From positions 60,649 to 124,648 of the forward strand of contig JAPLDF010000009.1 in assembly GCA_026391835.1 (NCBI GenBank): a DNA stretch of 64,000 nucleotides. Reading direction: 5' to 3'. This DNA comes from Bacteroidota bacterium (GTDB lineage Bacteria > Bacteroidota > Bacteroidia > Bacteroidales > FEN-979). Below the pieces are notes generated by a model, which was not told the origin of the DNA, searched no databases, and saw only the letters and a list, made by a program, of their open reading frames with translations. Positions 43,382 through 53,100 of the stretch are shown here, one piece after another. The position numbers and the translations under genes are program-made. Position 1 is the stretch's first letter, and each line of letters opens with the position of its first letter.

Positions 43382-43905
43382 AGTATGATGTATTGAAGAA
43401 GCAGAACAATTCGAAAATGTGTTTCGTTTGCGGATTGAAAAATGATTTTGGCCTCCAGGCCTCGTTTTTTGAAATCTCAGCCAATGAACTGGTCGCCCTG
43501 ATCACCCCAACAGAAAAACACCAGAGCTACCCCGGAAGGATGCACGGTGGGGTGGCTGCAGCCATATTGGATGAAACCATCGGAAGGGCCATTGCCAATG
43601 GGAAAGAGGACCAGGTTTGGGGTGTCACGCTCGAACTGACCACCAAATTCAGGAAGCCGATCCCACTCGACCAGGAGCTGAGAATTGTCGGAAGGGTGCT
43701 CAAAGATGGTCCGCGTTTTTTTGAAGGAACCGGTGAGATTGTCCTCGAAAATGGCGACATCGCCGTTTCTGCCGCGGGAAAATACCTGAAAGTCCCCTTC
43801 GGTAAAATTACCGATTCTGAAATGGATGACAGCGAATGGTTTCACCATGAAAACAGTGCAGATCCCACGGAAGTAGAAATACCTGACAAGGCTACAGGCG
43901 AATAA
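43378..43905 (+). CDS. PaaI/YiiD-like hotdog-fold acyl-CoA thioesterase
   Basis: 175 residues. The N-terminal MCFVCGLKNDFGLQASF is typical of the hotdog thioesterases that begin with a CxxC-G-x-x-N segment. The catalytic region is YPGRMHGGVAAAILDETIG (about 51-70), where HGG and the acidic residue after it form the active-site helix; the strand LELTTKFRKPIPLDQEL completes the fold. Expected to hydrolyse an acyl-CoA thioester in the cytosol. Translationally coupled to the membrane protein; the pairing suggests a lipid- or acyl-related job but that is inference. Confidence 0.88.
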   Translation: MKYDVLKKQNNSKMCFVCGLKNDFGLQASFFEISANELVALITPTEKHQSYPGRMHGGVAAAILDETIGRAIANGKEDQVWGVTLELTTKFRKPIPLDQELRIVGRVLKDGPRFFEGTGEIVLENGDIAVSAAGKYLKVPFGKITDSEMDDSEWFHHENSADPTEVEIPDKATGE

Positions 43906-43913
43906 GCAAATAC

Positions 43914-45275
43914 ATGGTGAATAAAGTTGTTACCGGCTTTCCGGCAAAATTCATTTTTACAGTTTTACTGGTTCTATCCATCGCAGGCGGGGGCATCGCC
44001 CAGGGATTGTACTTCCCGCCATTGGTCCCTGCACAGCGGTGGGACACAATATCCCCGGTATCGATGGAATGGTGTACCGAAAAGATAGCACCGCTGTACG
44101 ATTTCCTTGAACAGGAAAACACCAAAGGATTCATGGTGCTAAAAGATGGTAAAATCGCCCTCGAAAAGTACTTCGGAACCTTTACCAGGGACAGCATCTG
44201 GTACTGGGCCTCAGCCGGGAAAACCGTTACTGCTTTCCTGGTTGGCAGGGCACGGGAGGAAGGGCATTTGTCAATTGACGATTCTTCTTCCAGGTACCTC
44301 GGGCAGGGCTGGACCAGCTGCACCGCGGCACAGGAAGAGAAAATCAACATACGCAATCAGCTCACCATGACCTCGGGACTTGACGATGGCGTTCCCGACA
44401 ACCACTGCACCATCGACACGTGTTTGGAGTACCTTGCAAACGCCGGAACCCGATGGGCATACCACAATGCGCCCTATACCCTGCTGGAAAAGGTGCTCGT
44501 TCATGCCACAGGGCAATCCATCAACAGCTACACGCGGGTGAATTTGAATGACCGCACAGGCATTGCCGGGTTATGGCTTACCGTTGATTACGACAATGTG
44601 TTTTTCAGCACATTGAGGAGCATGGCCCGGTTTGGATTGCTGATGCAGAACAGGGGAGCCTGGGGCAACGATACCCTGCTGCACGATACCGTCTATGTGC
44701 ACCAGATGCTCAACACCTCCCAGACACTGAACAACGCTTACGGTTACCTGTGGTGGCTGAATGGCAAGCCATCCTTCATGATCCCCGGCACGCAGGTTGT
44801 CTTCCCGGGGTTCATTGCTCCCCACGCCCCGTCAGATATGTATGCCGGTTTGGGGAAAAACGGGCAGATCGTAAGTGTTTCACCCGAAAAGGGCATTGTA
44901 ATCGTACGAATGGGGAACCTTCCGGGTTCGCCCGAATCCGAGTTTACCGGCCAGTTTTGCGACCAGATCTGGCAGAAGCTGAATGAGGTAATGTGTAACT
45001 CTTCCGGTGTGGCGGAAATGGATGCCGACAACTTAAACTTGCAGGTATATCCGAATCCTGCCCAAAACCTTTTTACCGTCGAACTGCCACAGCATCGCTT
45101 TTCCATCGCCGTTTATGACATGATGGGGCGCATCATGTTTGAACAAGATGCGGTAATGGGTAAAATTGAGATTTCCTGCAGGAATTACAGTGAGGGAGTT
45201 TATAACGTAAAAATCATTACCCCCGAAAACAATTTTTACAATAAAACACTGGTTATTCTAAAAAACAGACCATGA
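43914..45275 (+). CDS. T9SS-exported serine hydrolase of the beta-lactamase-like family
   Basis: 453 residues. Signal peptide: FIFTVLLVLSIAGGGIAQ (cut about residue 30). The SxxK catalytic motif is Ser100-Ala-Gly-Lys103 (WASAGKTVTAFLVG), the tyrosine motif region is WAYHNAPYTLLEKV, and the DDG turn (TMTSGLDDGVPDN) is typical. The last 80 residues are a type A sorting domain (QVYPNPAQNLFTVEL, then SEGVYNVKI), so the enzyme is sent to the surface. Beta-lactamase-like members of this kind are commonly esterases or peptidases. Overlaps the next gene by 4 bp. Confidence 0.9.
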   Translation: MVNKVVTGFPAKFIFTVLLVLSIAGGGIAQGLYFPPLVPAQRWDTISPVSMEWCTEKIAPLYDFLEQENTKGFMVLKDGKIALEKYFGTFTRDSIWYWASAGKTVTAFLVGRAREEGHLSIDDSSSRYLGQGWTSCTAAQEEKINIRNQLTMTSGLDDGVPDNHCTIDTCLEYLANAGTRWAYHNAPYTLLEKVLVHATGQSINSYTRVNLNDRTGIAGLWLTVDYDNVFFSTLRSMARFGLLMQNRGAWGNDTLLHDTVYVHQMLNTSQTLNNAYGYLWWLNGKPSFMIPGTQVVFPGFIAPHAPSDMYAGLGKNGQIVSVSPEKGIVIVRMGNLPGSPESEFTGQFCDQIWQKLNEVMCNSSGVAEMDADNLNLQVYPNPAQNLFTVELPQHRFSIAVYDMMGRIMFEQDAVMGKIEISCRNYSEGVYNVKIITPENNFYNKTLVILKNRP

Positions 45276-46591
45276 AAAACCTGATTCTGTTATCACTGCT
45301 TCTGCTCGTTTCAGGGGTTGGTCATTCCCAGGTAACGGTTCACATTGGAAAATGTGATGAAAAGGTCTATCTGGTTGCTCCGAATGAAACGAACTCGCTT
45401 GATGAACTGTTGCCGGTTGAAAATCTGGTGAAGGAAAAGGTTATAATAGGCATGGGTGAAGCCACCCACGGCACGAAGGAGTTCTTCAACATGAAGGCAA
45501 AGATGTTCAAATTCCTTGCAACACACTGCGGGTTCAAGGTGTTTGCCATCGAAGCCACCTATGGCGGAACGTTGGAAATTAACGATTACGTGTTGTATGG
45601 GAAAGGCGATGTTCTGAGCGCCATGAAAGGCATGGAATTCTGGACCTGGGATACCGAGGAGGTCAAAGAGTTGATAGAATGGATGAAGCGCTACAACCAT
45701 GAAAAACCGGAAGGGGAGAAGCTGAAATTTTACGGGTTCGATTGCCAGTCGTTCAAAGGGCCAGGCAATGCCCTGGCAGATTATGTCAGGAAGGCCGACC
45801 CTGACCACCTGGATGAATTCACCAGGGGGTTGTCAGTTCTGAATGACAGCAGCTACCTCTATTTTTACACTTTGAATGACACCAAATCAAAGAAAAAAGA
45901 GATTGCAGCCATGCATGAAATTATCTCTTTTGCTGACAATTGGTTTAAACAGAAACGGGACACATACATCTCCCGAAGCAATAAAGAAAGGTATGAGCTG
46001 GCTTTTCATAACATTGAAAACCTCAGGCAGGCGCTAATGTTAAAAGAAAAACCCCGCTTTAACTATTTTTACCTCAGGGATAGCTGCATGGCGCAAAACA
46101 TCAGGTGGATTCACGAATTTGAAAACGCAAATGTATTTGCCTGGGCGCACAACGGCCATATCTGTAAATGGTCACCCTACTCTTCTGCAAAGTTCAGAAG
46201 CATGGGTTCCTACCTGAATGATCTTTTCGGAGAAGGGTATTACAACATCGGGTTTGTCTTTTCAGAAGGAAACTTCCAGGCCTACGACTGGCCAACCGCC
46301 AAAATTAAAAAGGGATTGCAGGAGTTCACAGTGCCGGTCAATAAGAAAAACACCTTGACAACCACACTCTCCCAGCCGGGGATGAGTTCCTTTTTGATTG
46401 ACCTGGACTCATCAGAAAATACCTTGTTTTCAACCAGCCAGCGGTATTATAATATCGGGGCCGTTTATATGGTCGACAAAAGGAGTTCCCAAAAAATGGT
46501 TGCAAAAAAGCAATATGATGCATTGATCTTTGTGAACAAAACCACCCGGGCCATCCCTGTAAAAAGAGAAGTGTCGAAAACCGGTACCTGA
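45272..46591 (+). CDS. Erythromycin-esterase-family secreted hydrolase
   Basis: 439 residues. Signal peptide MKNLILLSLLLLVSG, cut after GHSQ. The family's catalytic loop is MGEATHGTKEFFNMK (Glu63, His66), with FAIEATYGGTLEINDY, and a second conserved His in FAWAHNGHICKW, matching the erythromycin esterase fold (EreA/B and succinoglycan-biosynthesis-like members). Most members in Bacteroidota are of unknown substrate, so macrolide resistance should not be inferred. No T9SS domain. Last gene of the operon, converging with the fucosidase gene 6 bp away. Confidence 0.88.
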   Translation: MKNLILLSLLLLVSGVGHSQVTVHIGKCDEKVYLVAPNETNSLDELLPVENLVKEKVIIGMGEATHGTKEFFNMKAKMFKFLATHCGFKVFAIEATYGGTLEINDYVLYGKGDVLSAMKGMEFWTWDTEEVKELIEWMKRYNHEKPEGEKLKFYGFDCQSFKGPGNALADYVRKADPDHLDEFTRGLSVLNDSSYLYFYTLNDTKSKKKEIAAMHEIISFADNWFKQKRDTYISRSNKERYELAFHNIENLRQALMLKEKPRFNYFYLRDSCMAQNIRWIHEFENANVFAWAHNGHICKWSPYSSAKFRSMGSYLNDLFGEGYYNIGFVFSEGNFQAYDWPTAKIKKGLQEFTVPVNKKNTLTTTLSQPGMSSFLIDLDSSENTLFSTSQRYYNIGAVYMVDKRSSQKMVAKKQYDALIFVNKTTRAIPVKREVSKTGT

Positions 46592-46597
46592 ATCTTC

Positions 46598-47992
46598 CTA
46601 AGGTGATTTGTATAAACCAAATGTTGTGATTTCAGGAACATCCCTTGAGGAGAGGATCTTCAGCCTTACCCTGGATGTTTTCACCGGTTCGAACCGGAGC
46701 AGGCGCTTGTACCCGATGGTTGTTCCGCCCATGATCTCCCGCCAGGCAAGGCCATCCCAGGCCTGTAGAACAAATGCCTCAACCCGTTGCCCGTTTCTGA
46801 AATTCTCCTGTATCATCGCCCGGTCAACGATCACCGGCAATGGCAGGTCAAGCAAAATGACAGAATCATTCCGGGTGATTTTTGCTTTTTCGGCAAGATT
46901 GTCCTTAAAGGTGGCATCGAGGATCTGTTTCATCCCCATCAGGGCTGCAACATCATTGCCGTGGATCAGCCCGCGCCTGTCGGGCGGCAGGTTGAGCAGC
47001 AGGACGGAATTGCGCCCGACGGAACTGTACCAGATATCGGCCAGTGTTTCACTGCTTTTAACCATTGAATCCTCCCGGGAATGGTAAAACCAACCCGGAC
47101 GGATGGAGACATCCACTTCGGAAGGGTACCATACGAGCGTTTTTGCATCCAGGATTTTTACGCGGCTTCCCAGGTCCTCATCCATCATGTTCCCGGGTGG
47201 GGAGAACAGGCTGTCTTTTGGCACCACACTCCATTCCGTTTCACGGCCGTATCCCGATTCGGTTCCCACCCATCGTACATCGGGCCCCATGACTGCAATT
47301 ACAGCCTGTGGTTGCAGCGATCGGATGGTGCTATAGTATTTTGGCCAGTCATACACCTGCCGGTGGCCATTGGGACCCTCTCCGCAGGCCCCGTCAAACC
47401 ATACCTCATCCACCTGCCCGTATTGTGTAAGCAGTTCGGTAAGCTGGTTTACAAAAAAGGTGTTGTATGCGTCGGAACCATAAAGCGGGGATGCCATATC
47501 CCAGGGCGAAAGATATACGCCGAGTTTTATCCCGTTTTGTTTGCAGGCTGCCGCTACTTCAGACACTACATCTCCTTTTCCTTCTTTCCACGGGGAGCTT
47601 TGAACCGTATAGTCTGTATATTTGCTGGGCCACAGGCAAAAGCCGTCGTGGTGTTTGGCCACCATGATCAACAGTTTGGCACCTGCCATCTTCGCTGTCT
47701 TCACCCACTGTTCCGCATCCAGGGCGGTTGGATTGAAAACCGGGGCCGGAGTTCCTTTGACACCCCATTCTCGGTCGGTGAATGTATTCATGCCATAATG
47801 GATAAATACAATAAACTCCAATTCCTGCCATGCCGATTGCCGGTCGGACGGCCGGACATGTGCCGCCATTTTTATGATCTCCCGGGAGGGAATACCAGGT
47901 TTGAATTGAACGGAATTTTGAGCATGGACCTCCCTGCATGCAGTGAAATGTTGCAAACCCAGCACAAGGACAAAAAGCAGCAGATGTTTCAT
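46598..47992 (-). CDS. Secreted GH29 alpha-L-fucosidase
   Basis: 464 residues from ATG 47992 (MKHLLLFVLVLGL signal, cut after VHAQ). GH29 features: FIVFIHYGMNTFTDREWG, KLLIMVAKHHDGFCLWPS, IKLGVYLSPWD, and VDEVWFDGACGEG with the nucleophile Asp200. The C-terminal 100 residues form the usual beta-sandwich (LRFEPVKTSRVRLKIL). It should release terminal alpha-fucose in the periplasm. No SusC/SusD or other glycosidase gene is next to it. Transcribed away from the endonuclease gene. Confidence 0.92.
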   Translation of the reverse strand: MKHLLLFVLVLGLQHFTACREVHAQNSVQFKPGIPSREIIKMAAHVRPSDRQSAWQELEFIVFIHYGMNTFTDREWGVKGTPAPVFNPTALDAEQWVKTAKMAGAKLLIMVAKHHDGFCLWPSKYTDYTVQSSPWKEGKGDVVSEVAAACKQNGIKLGVYLSPWDMASPLYGSDAYNTFFVNQLTELLTQYGQVDEVWFDGACGEGPNGHRQVYDWPKYYSTIRSLQPQAVIAVMGPDVRWVGTESGYGRETEWSVVPKDSLFSPPGNMMDEDLGSRVKILDAKTLVWYPSEVDVSIRPGWFYHSREDSMVKSSETLADIWYSSVGRNSVLLLNLPPDRRGLIHGNDVAALMGMKQILDATFKDNLAEKAKITRNDSVILLDLPLPVIVDRAMIQENFRNGQRVEAFVLQAWDGLAWREIMGGTTIGYKRLLRFEPVKTSRVRLKILSSRDVPEITTFGLYKSP

Positions 47993-48009
47993 GGGGATGA
48001 AGTCATTCA

Positions 48010-48017
48010 CAAAAATA
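48010..48017 (-). promoter_or_regulatory. -7 element upstream of the fucosidase gene
   Basis: Minus-strand TATTTTTG (TAnnTTTG), 18 bp before the ATG at 47992. No clear TTG partner. Confidence 0.4.
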
Positions 48018-48078
48018 ACAATTATTGGCCATCTTCACATTTTGGCATCCCTCACCATATCTGCTTTTTTCTTTTCCA

Positions 48079-48086
48079 TATCTTTG
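48079..48086 (+). promoter_or_regulatory. -7 element upstream of the endonuclease gene
   Basis: TATCTTTG (TAnnTTTG), 28 bp before the ATG at 48114. No TTG at the expected distance. Confidence 0.45.
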
Positions 48087-48113
48087 CCGATTGTTATGTT
48101 CCAACCATACACT

Positions 48114-49970
48114 ATGAAAGGTATACCCAGAGGTTTGTTGTTGTTGCTGTTTTCGGCATTTACCATCTCCTACGCACAGATTCCGGCAGGATATTACACA
48201 CCCGCCACCGGCCTTACAGGGACAGCCCTGCAGCAGGCCCTGCACGACATCATTGACAACCATACGGTAGTCAGCTATGCTTCACTTCAGTCAACATGGT
48301 TCCAGAAAACAGATAAAAAAACCAATGGGAAGGTTTGGGACATGTATTCCGACATCCCGGGGGGAACACCCCCCTATGAATTTTCCTTTATAGCGGCAGA
48401 CCAGTGCGGAGCCTATTCCGGCGAAGGAGATTGCTACAACCGTGAGCATACATTCCCGCAAAGCTGGTTCAATGGTGCCTCGCCCATGTATTCAGATATT
48501 TTCCACCTCTACCCGACTGACGGGTATGTAAACGGACGGCGAAGCAATTACCCGCACGGGAAGGTGGGTACCGCCACATGGACCTCCCTGAATGGCGGCA
48601 AACTTGGGAATTGTGTGTCACCAGGTTATGGGGGCGTGGTGTTTGAGCCGCGTGATGAATACAAGGGTGACTTTGCCCGCTCCTATCTCTACATGGAAAC
48701 CCGGTATTTTAATGAAGGCTCCGGCTGGGACAACACCGACATGACAACGGGTTCCCAGCTGAAGCCCTGGGCCCAGACCCAGATGCTGCTGTGGAATGTG
48801 CTGGATCCTGTTTCTCCCAAAGAGATTGCCCGCAACGATTCAATATACAAGCTTGTTCAGCACAACAGGAATCCCTTTATCGATCACCCGGAATACGCCG
48901 CCCAGATATGGCCGGCATACGCGCCCCAGCCGGGCACCTATACCTGGAATGTCGCCTCCGGCAGCTGGTCGTCGTCCGCAAGCTGGACGCCTGCACGAAC
49001 AGTTGCCATTCCCGGGGATATCCTTATCTTCGACGGCTCCGTGCGGGCTGTATCTTCGGTGACCGTTGATTTTACAGCCCCACAGTCTGTTGCCCGCCTC
49101 CGGGTTATCAACAACGCAAATGTGACATTCACGGGGACTACCGCTGCAGGCCTGGTTACCATCGGCGTGACTGGCGCAGCGCCACCGCAGCTTGAAGTAG
49201 CTTCCGGTTCCACTCTTACAGTGAACAGTACCGGGGTTCTTTCATTCAACCTGCCTTCAGGATATTCGGCCGGCATCTCCGGGAACATCCTGTTTCAAAA
49301 TGCCGCGCACCAGCTCACCGGAACAGGTGCCGGTTCCATCGTTTTTAACAGCGGATCGGTGTTTACCGCCGGGACGGGTTTCAGCGGGGCACCCTTTGGA
49401 ACAACCGCGTCAGGCGCAGTCACCTTTGCCGGGGGTTCGTCGTATGTGCTGGAGTCAGGGCTCCCGCCCTTCGGCGCAGTTGCTCCTGCAAGCGTGGTGG
49501 TATTCCAGTCCGGAAGCCTCTATAAACACAAGGCCAATTCAGCACCATCACTTTCAGGGCGGACCTATTCAAATTTCGAGATCGATTCCCCTGCATTCAA
49601 CCAGTCGGTTACAGCCGGTACATCAGCCTGCACCGTCGACAACCTTACGGTAACCAATGCGCTGCTTGCCGGGTTCGACTTTCCCGGCGGATGTACCATC
49701 AGGGGAAACCTGCAGGTCATTGCCGGAACACTTCGGTTCAACCCGGCACCGGGAACCCTGAAGTTTGACGGTACAACCGCCCAGACCATCAGCGGCGCCG
49801 GCAGTCTCGAGGTCGGTGCAAACTGCAATGTGAGCATCGGCACTGCATCCATCACCCTGCTCAACAGGAATCTCAGTCTCGGGAAAGACATTACAATTCT
49901 CCAGGGCGGGACTTTAACGATCAATCCCGGCGTTACCCTTACGGTGAACGGGGTTGCGGTGATCAATTAA
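48114..49970 (+). CDS. Secreted endonuclease I family nuclease with C-terminal beta-helix region
   Basis: 618 residues from ATG 48114 (MKGIPRGLLLLLFSAFTIS, cut after YAQ); the frame is open upstream but that part overlaps the fucosidase promoter. The endonuclease I domain (about 25-280) has the catalytic CYNREHTFPQSWF segment (Arg110, Glu111, His112) and YPTDGYVNGRRSNYPHG. The C-terminal half (about 285-618) is repetitive Gly/Thr/Ser-rich beta structure (TVNSTGVLSFNLPSG, TVDNLTVTNALLAGFDF), like a right-handed helix. It ends with TVNGVAVIN and no T9SS sorting domain. Expected to degrade extracellular DNA or RNA. Confidence 0.88.
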   Translation: MKGIPRGLLLLLFSAFTISYAQIPAGYYTPATGLTGTALQQALHDIIDNHTVVSYASLQSTWFQKTDKKTNGKVWDMYSDIPGGTPPYEFSFIAADQCGAYSGEGDCYNREHTFPQSWFNGASPMYSDIFHLYPTDGYVNGRRSNYPHGKVGTATWTSLNGGKLGNCVSPGYGGVVFEPRDEYKGDFARSYLYMETRYFNEGSGWDNTDMTTGSQLKPWAQTQMLLWNVLDPVSPKEIARNDSIYKLVQHNRNPFIDHPEYAAQIWPAYAPQPGTYTWNVASGSWSSSASWTPARTVAIPGDILIFDGSVRAVSSVTVDFTAPQSVARLRVINNANVTFTGTTAAGLVTIGVTGAAPPQLEVASGSTLTVNSTGVLSFNLPSGYSAGISGNILFQNAAHQLTGTGAGSIVFNSGSVFTAGTGFSGAPFGTTASGAVTFAGGSSYVLESGLPPFGAVAPASVVVFQSGSLYKHKANSAPSLSGRTYSNFEIDSPAFNQSVTAGTSACTVDNLTVTNALLAGFDFPGGCTIRGNLQVIAGTLRFNPAPGTLKFDGTTAQTISGAGSLEVGANCNVSIGTASITLLNRNLSLGKDITILQGGTLTINPGVTLTVNGVAVIN

Positions 49971-50054
49971 CAATATTCCGCAACCAGCCACACTTCCGGT
50001 TTTTCACGCTAAAATTTTATAACATGTGCCGCGGCATCATGAAGATAAAATTTC

Positions 50055-50062
50055 TATTTTTG
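50055..50062 (+). promoter_or_regulatory. -7 element upstream of the 1189-residue T9SS gene
   Basis: TATTTTTG (TAnnTTTG) 97 bp before the ATG at 50160. No TTG box at 17-23 bp. The intergenic leader is otherwise plain AT-rich sequence. Confidence 0.4.
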
Positions 50063-50159
50063 TTTTCCTGATATTTGCTATTTCCTTTATTGACCAGTCG
50101 CCGTATTAAGTACGTTATCCTATGCCAGATTCAAATACTAACCATAAAACCCACAACCA

Positions 50160-53100
50160 ATGAAAAAAGTTTACCTGTTTACACTTATGATGCTTGTGCT
50201 CATGTTTTTTTCAGCAACGGTTGGAGTTGCCCAGGTCAGCCTCACGGCCTCCGGGGGAACACTTACTGGTTCATATTCCACCCTTAAAGGTGCCTTTGAT
50301 GCAATAAATGCCGGCACCCACACCGGGACGATTGCCATTACAATTTCAGGAAATACTGCCGAAACGGCATCTGCCGTGTTGAATGCCAGCGGAACGGTCT
50401 TGTCAAGTTATACGGCTGTTTCAATTGAGCCGTCGGGAACAGCAGCCATCAATGGTAACATCTTTGGTTACCTAATCGATCTGAACGGTGCCGATAATGT
50501 GACCTTCAACGGGTTGAACACACCCGGCAACTCGCTTGTCATTTCAAATACAGGTACTGCCTCGGCCAGCACCATCCGCCTGTACAATGACGCCACCAAC
50601 AACCTGATAACCAGGTGTTCTGTCCTCGGATCGACGATCATCTCCGGTGTTATCAATTTCGGCACCGGTATCTCGACCGGCAATGACAACAATACCGTCA
50701 GCTTCTGCAATATCGGCCCTGCCAGCACCGATCTTCCCATTTGCGGGATATATTCCTTTGGGACCAGCGTTTCCGTTGACAACAGCAACAACACGGTTAC
50801 CGATAACAACATATATGATTATTACAATGCCTCCGGCTCAACAGCTGGGATGAACATCAACAACAACAATTCAGCCTGGACCATCACCAACAACCGTTTA
50901 TACCAGACGGCGAACAGGGTTTTCACTTCAGCAGGCACACATTATGGTATTTTCATTAACTCCGGCTCAGGTTATTCCATCACCGGCAACACCATTGGAT
51001 ACGCCAACGCCTCCGGTTCAGGAACCACGAACCTGATCGGTCTTTCCTCAGGTTCACTCACCGGGACTTTTCCAAGTGCATACGCTACAGGCGGAGTGGC
51101 AATTGCAACCAGGTATGCTGCCATTTACTGTACGTTCCTCGCAGGTGGCACTGTTTCATCCATCCAGGGCAATACGGTTGCTGGTTTTGCAATCTATACT
51201 TCATTCAGTTCATCCTCCACCTTTGGTATCTTTGGCGGAATCGCCGTTGCCTCAGGGAATGCCAACATCGGAACCGTTACCGGGAACACCATCGGCACGC
51301 CCGCGGCCAGCATTTACACCTCATCAACAAGTTCCGGCGGCGCGATATGCGGCATTTATGTGAACAGTGCCAACACGGTGAATGTCCAGGGCAACACGCT
51401 CCAGAACCTCGATGCCATGGGAACTTTGGCGACGGCCACCGGCGCGATGAATTGCATCAACATCGAAGGCACCGGCGGAACGATCAATGTTTCCGGCAAC
51501 ACCATTGGCGGGTCGGCAAACCCAAGCCTCAGAATGGGCAACCTCACCCTGGCAACCGGGCAACTCTCCAATGTCGGGACCATATTCGGTACTGCCTCCG
51601 GGAGCGGGGCCTTCCAGGGGATCCGCGTCACGAATTCGGGAACGGTTACAATCGGGTCATCCGGTTCGGGCAACATTATCAGAAACGCAAGCCAGAATTC
51701 AACCAATGTCCTCGCAGTTTTCAGGGGAGTCCTCGTCTCCGGCGGAACCACGAATGTTTCCTACAACACAATTCAGAACCTGACAGGCAATACTGCGGGC
51801 GTATCATATGGCAGCGGAGGCCTGGCAGGTGTCGGGATCCTGATGGCCTCCGGGGCCCTGAGCCCGGTAGTGTCAAACAACACCATCAGCGGGTTAAGCC
51901 TGACCAATGCGGGATCCCTTGGTTATACCCTTGCAGGAATCGTCTATCATAACCCTGCTACAGCGGTTACCGTTTCAAAGAATATAATTTTTGGTTTAAG
52001 CAATGCAAGTGCCTCAACATCTGTTACCTTACCCGGCACGGCCACGGGTATCTTTATCTCAAATGGCGCGGGCGTCCCCAATATGATCGACAACAACATG
52101 ATTTCGCTGGGGAACGGACAAACCACCAATACTACTTTTATTGGGATCTGGGCGCAGAATGTCACGAGCGGAACCGCGACAACCCTGAAGATTTACCATA
52201 ATTCGGTAAACATTGAAGGAACAGTCGGTATCGGGCTACAGCCTTCCATGTGCTTTCAGCGGGGTGACCTGATTAATGCAGGGACTGTCTTGTACACCAT
52301 TGATGCTAAGAACAACCTCTTTAACAACACCCGGTCGGGCGGAACCGGCAAACATTATGCGATGACAAACGGTTACGGGATAGCCGCGAGCAGCGCCACC
52401 GGCTGGGGAGCCAATGCCTCAAATTACAACGTGCTCAACGGCAACGGGGCAACCATCGGCTACTGGTCGGGTGACCAGTCATTTTCGGGATGGCAGACCG
52501 CCTCGGCCTGCGACGGGAACAGCCGTTCGGCAATCCCGGTCACCTTTGTCAATTCCGCCGGCGGAGACCTGCACATAAACATGGGATTTTCCCCGACGCA
52601 ACTGGAGTCAGGCTGTGTGGCGATCGCTGGTATAACCACGGACATTGATGGCGATGCAAGGCCAGGTCCCGTTCCTTCCCGCTTCGGCGGAGGAACCGCC
52701 CCCGATTTCGGAGCCGATGAATTCGATGGTGTCCCGACCAACCTTCCGTTGCTGATCCTGTCGGGAACCCCGAACGACATCACCTGTTCCGGAATGGCCA
52801 ACGGCACGATCAGCACCGTGGTAAGTGGCGGTGTTGCTCCCTATAATTATGCCTGGAGCACAGGCGCTGTAACCCCCGGGCTCTTCGGCCTTGCGGCGGG
52901 AACATATACCGTTACGGTAACCGATGCAATCACGTCAGCCATCACAGGAAGCTGGACCATCAATGAACCGGCCGCCATGTTGCTTTCAACTTCGGTCACT
53001 GCAGCCAGTTGCCCTGCCTCAGCCGATGGTTCGGTTGACATCTCAGTTACCGGAGGAACCCCTGCTCTTACTTATTACTGGAGCAACCTGGCCACCACCG

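Noticed and set aside
45272-46591. Macrolide resistance gene
   Set aside because: Only family-level similarity to erythromycin esterase is visible; it is exported and lies in a housekeeping-like operon.
46598-47992. Polysaccharide utilisation locus
   Set aside because: There is a fucosidase but no SusC/SusD pair, no other glycosidase and no linked regulator.
47081-48256. 391-codon plus-strand frame opposite the fucosidase gene
   Set aside because: It lies antisense to a clear GH29 enzyme and shows no domain of its own.
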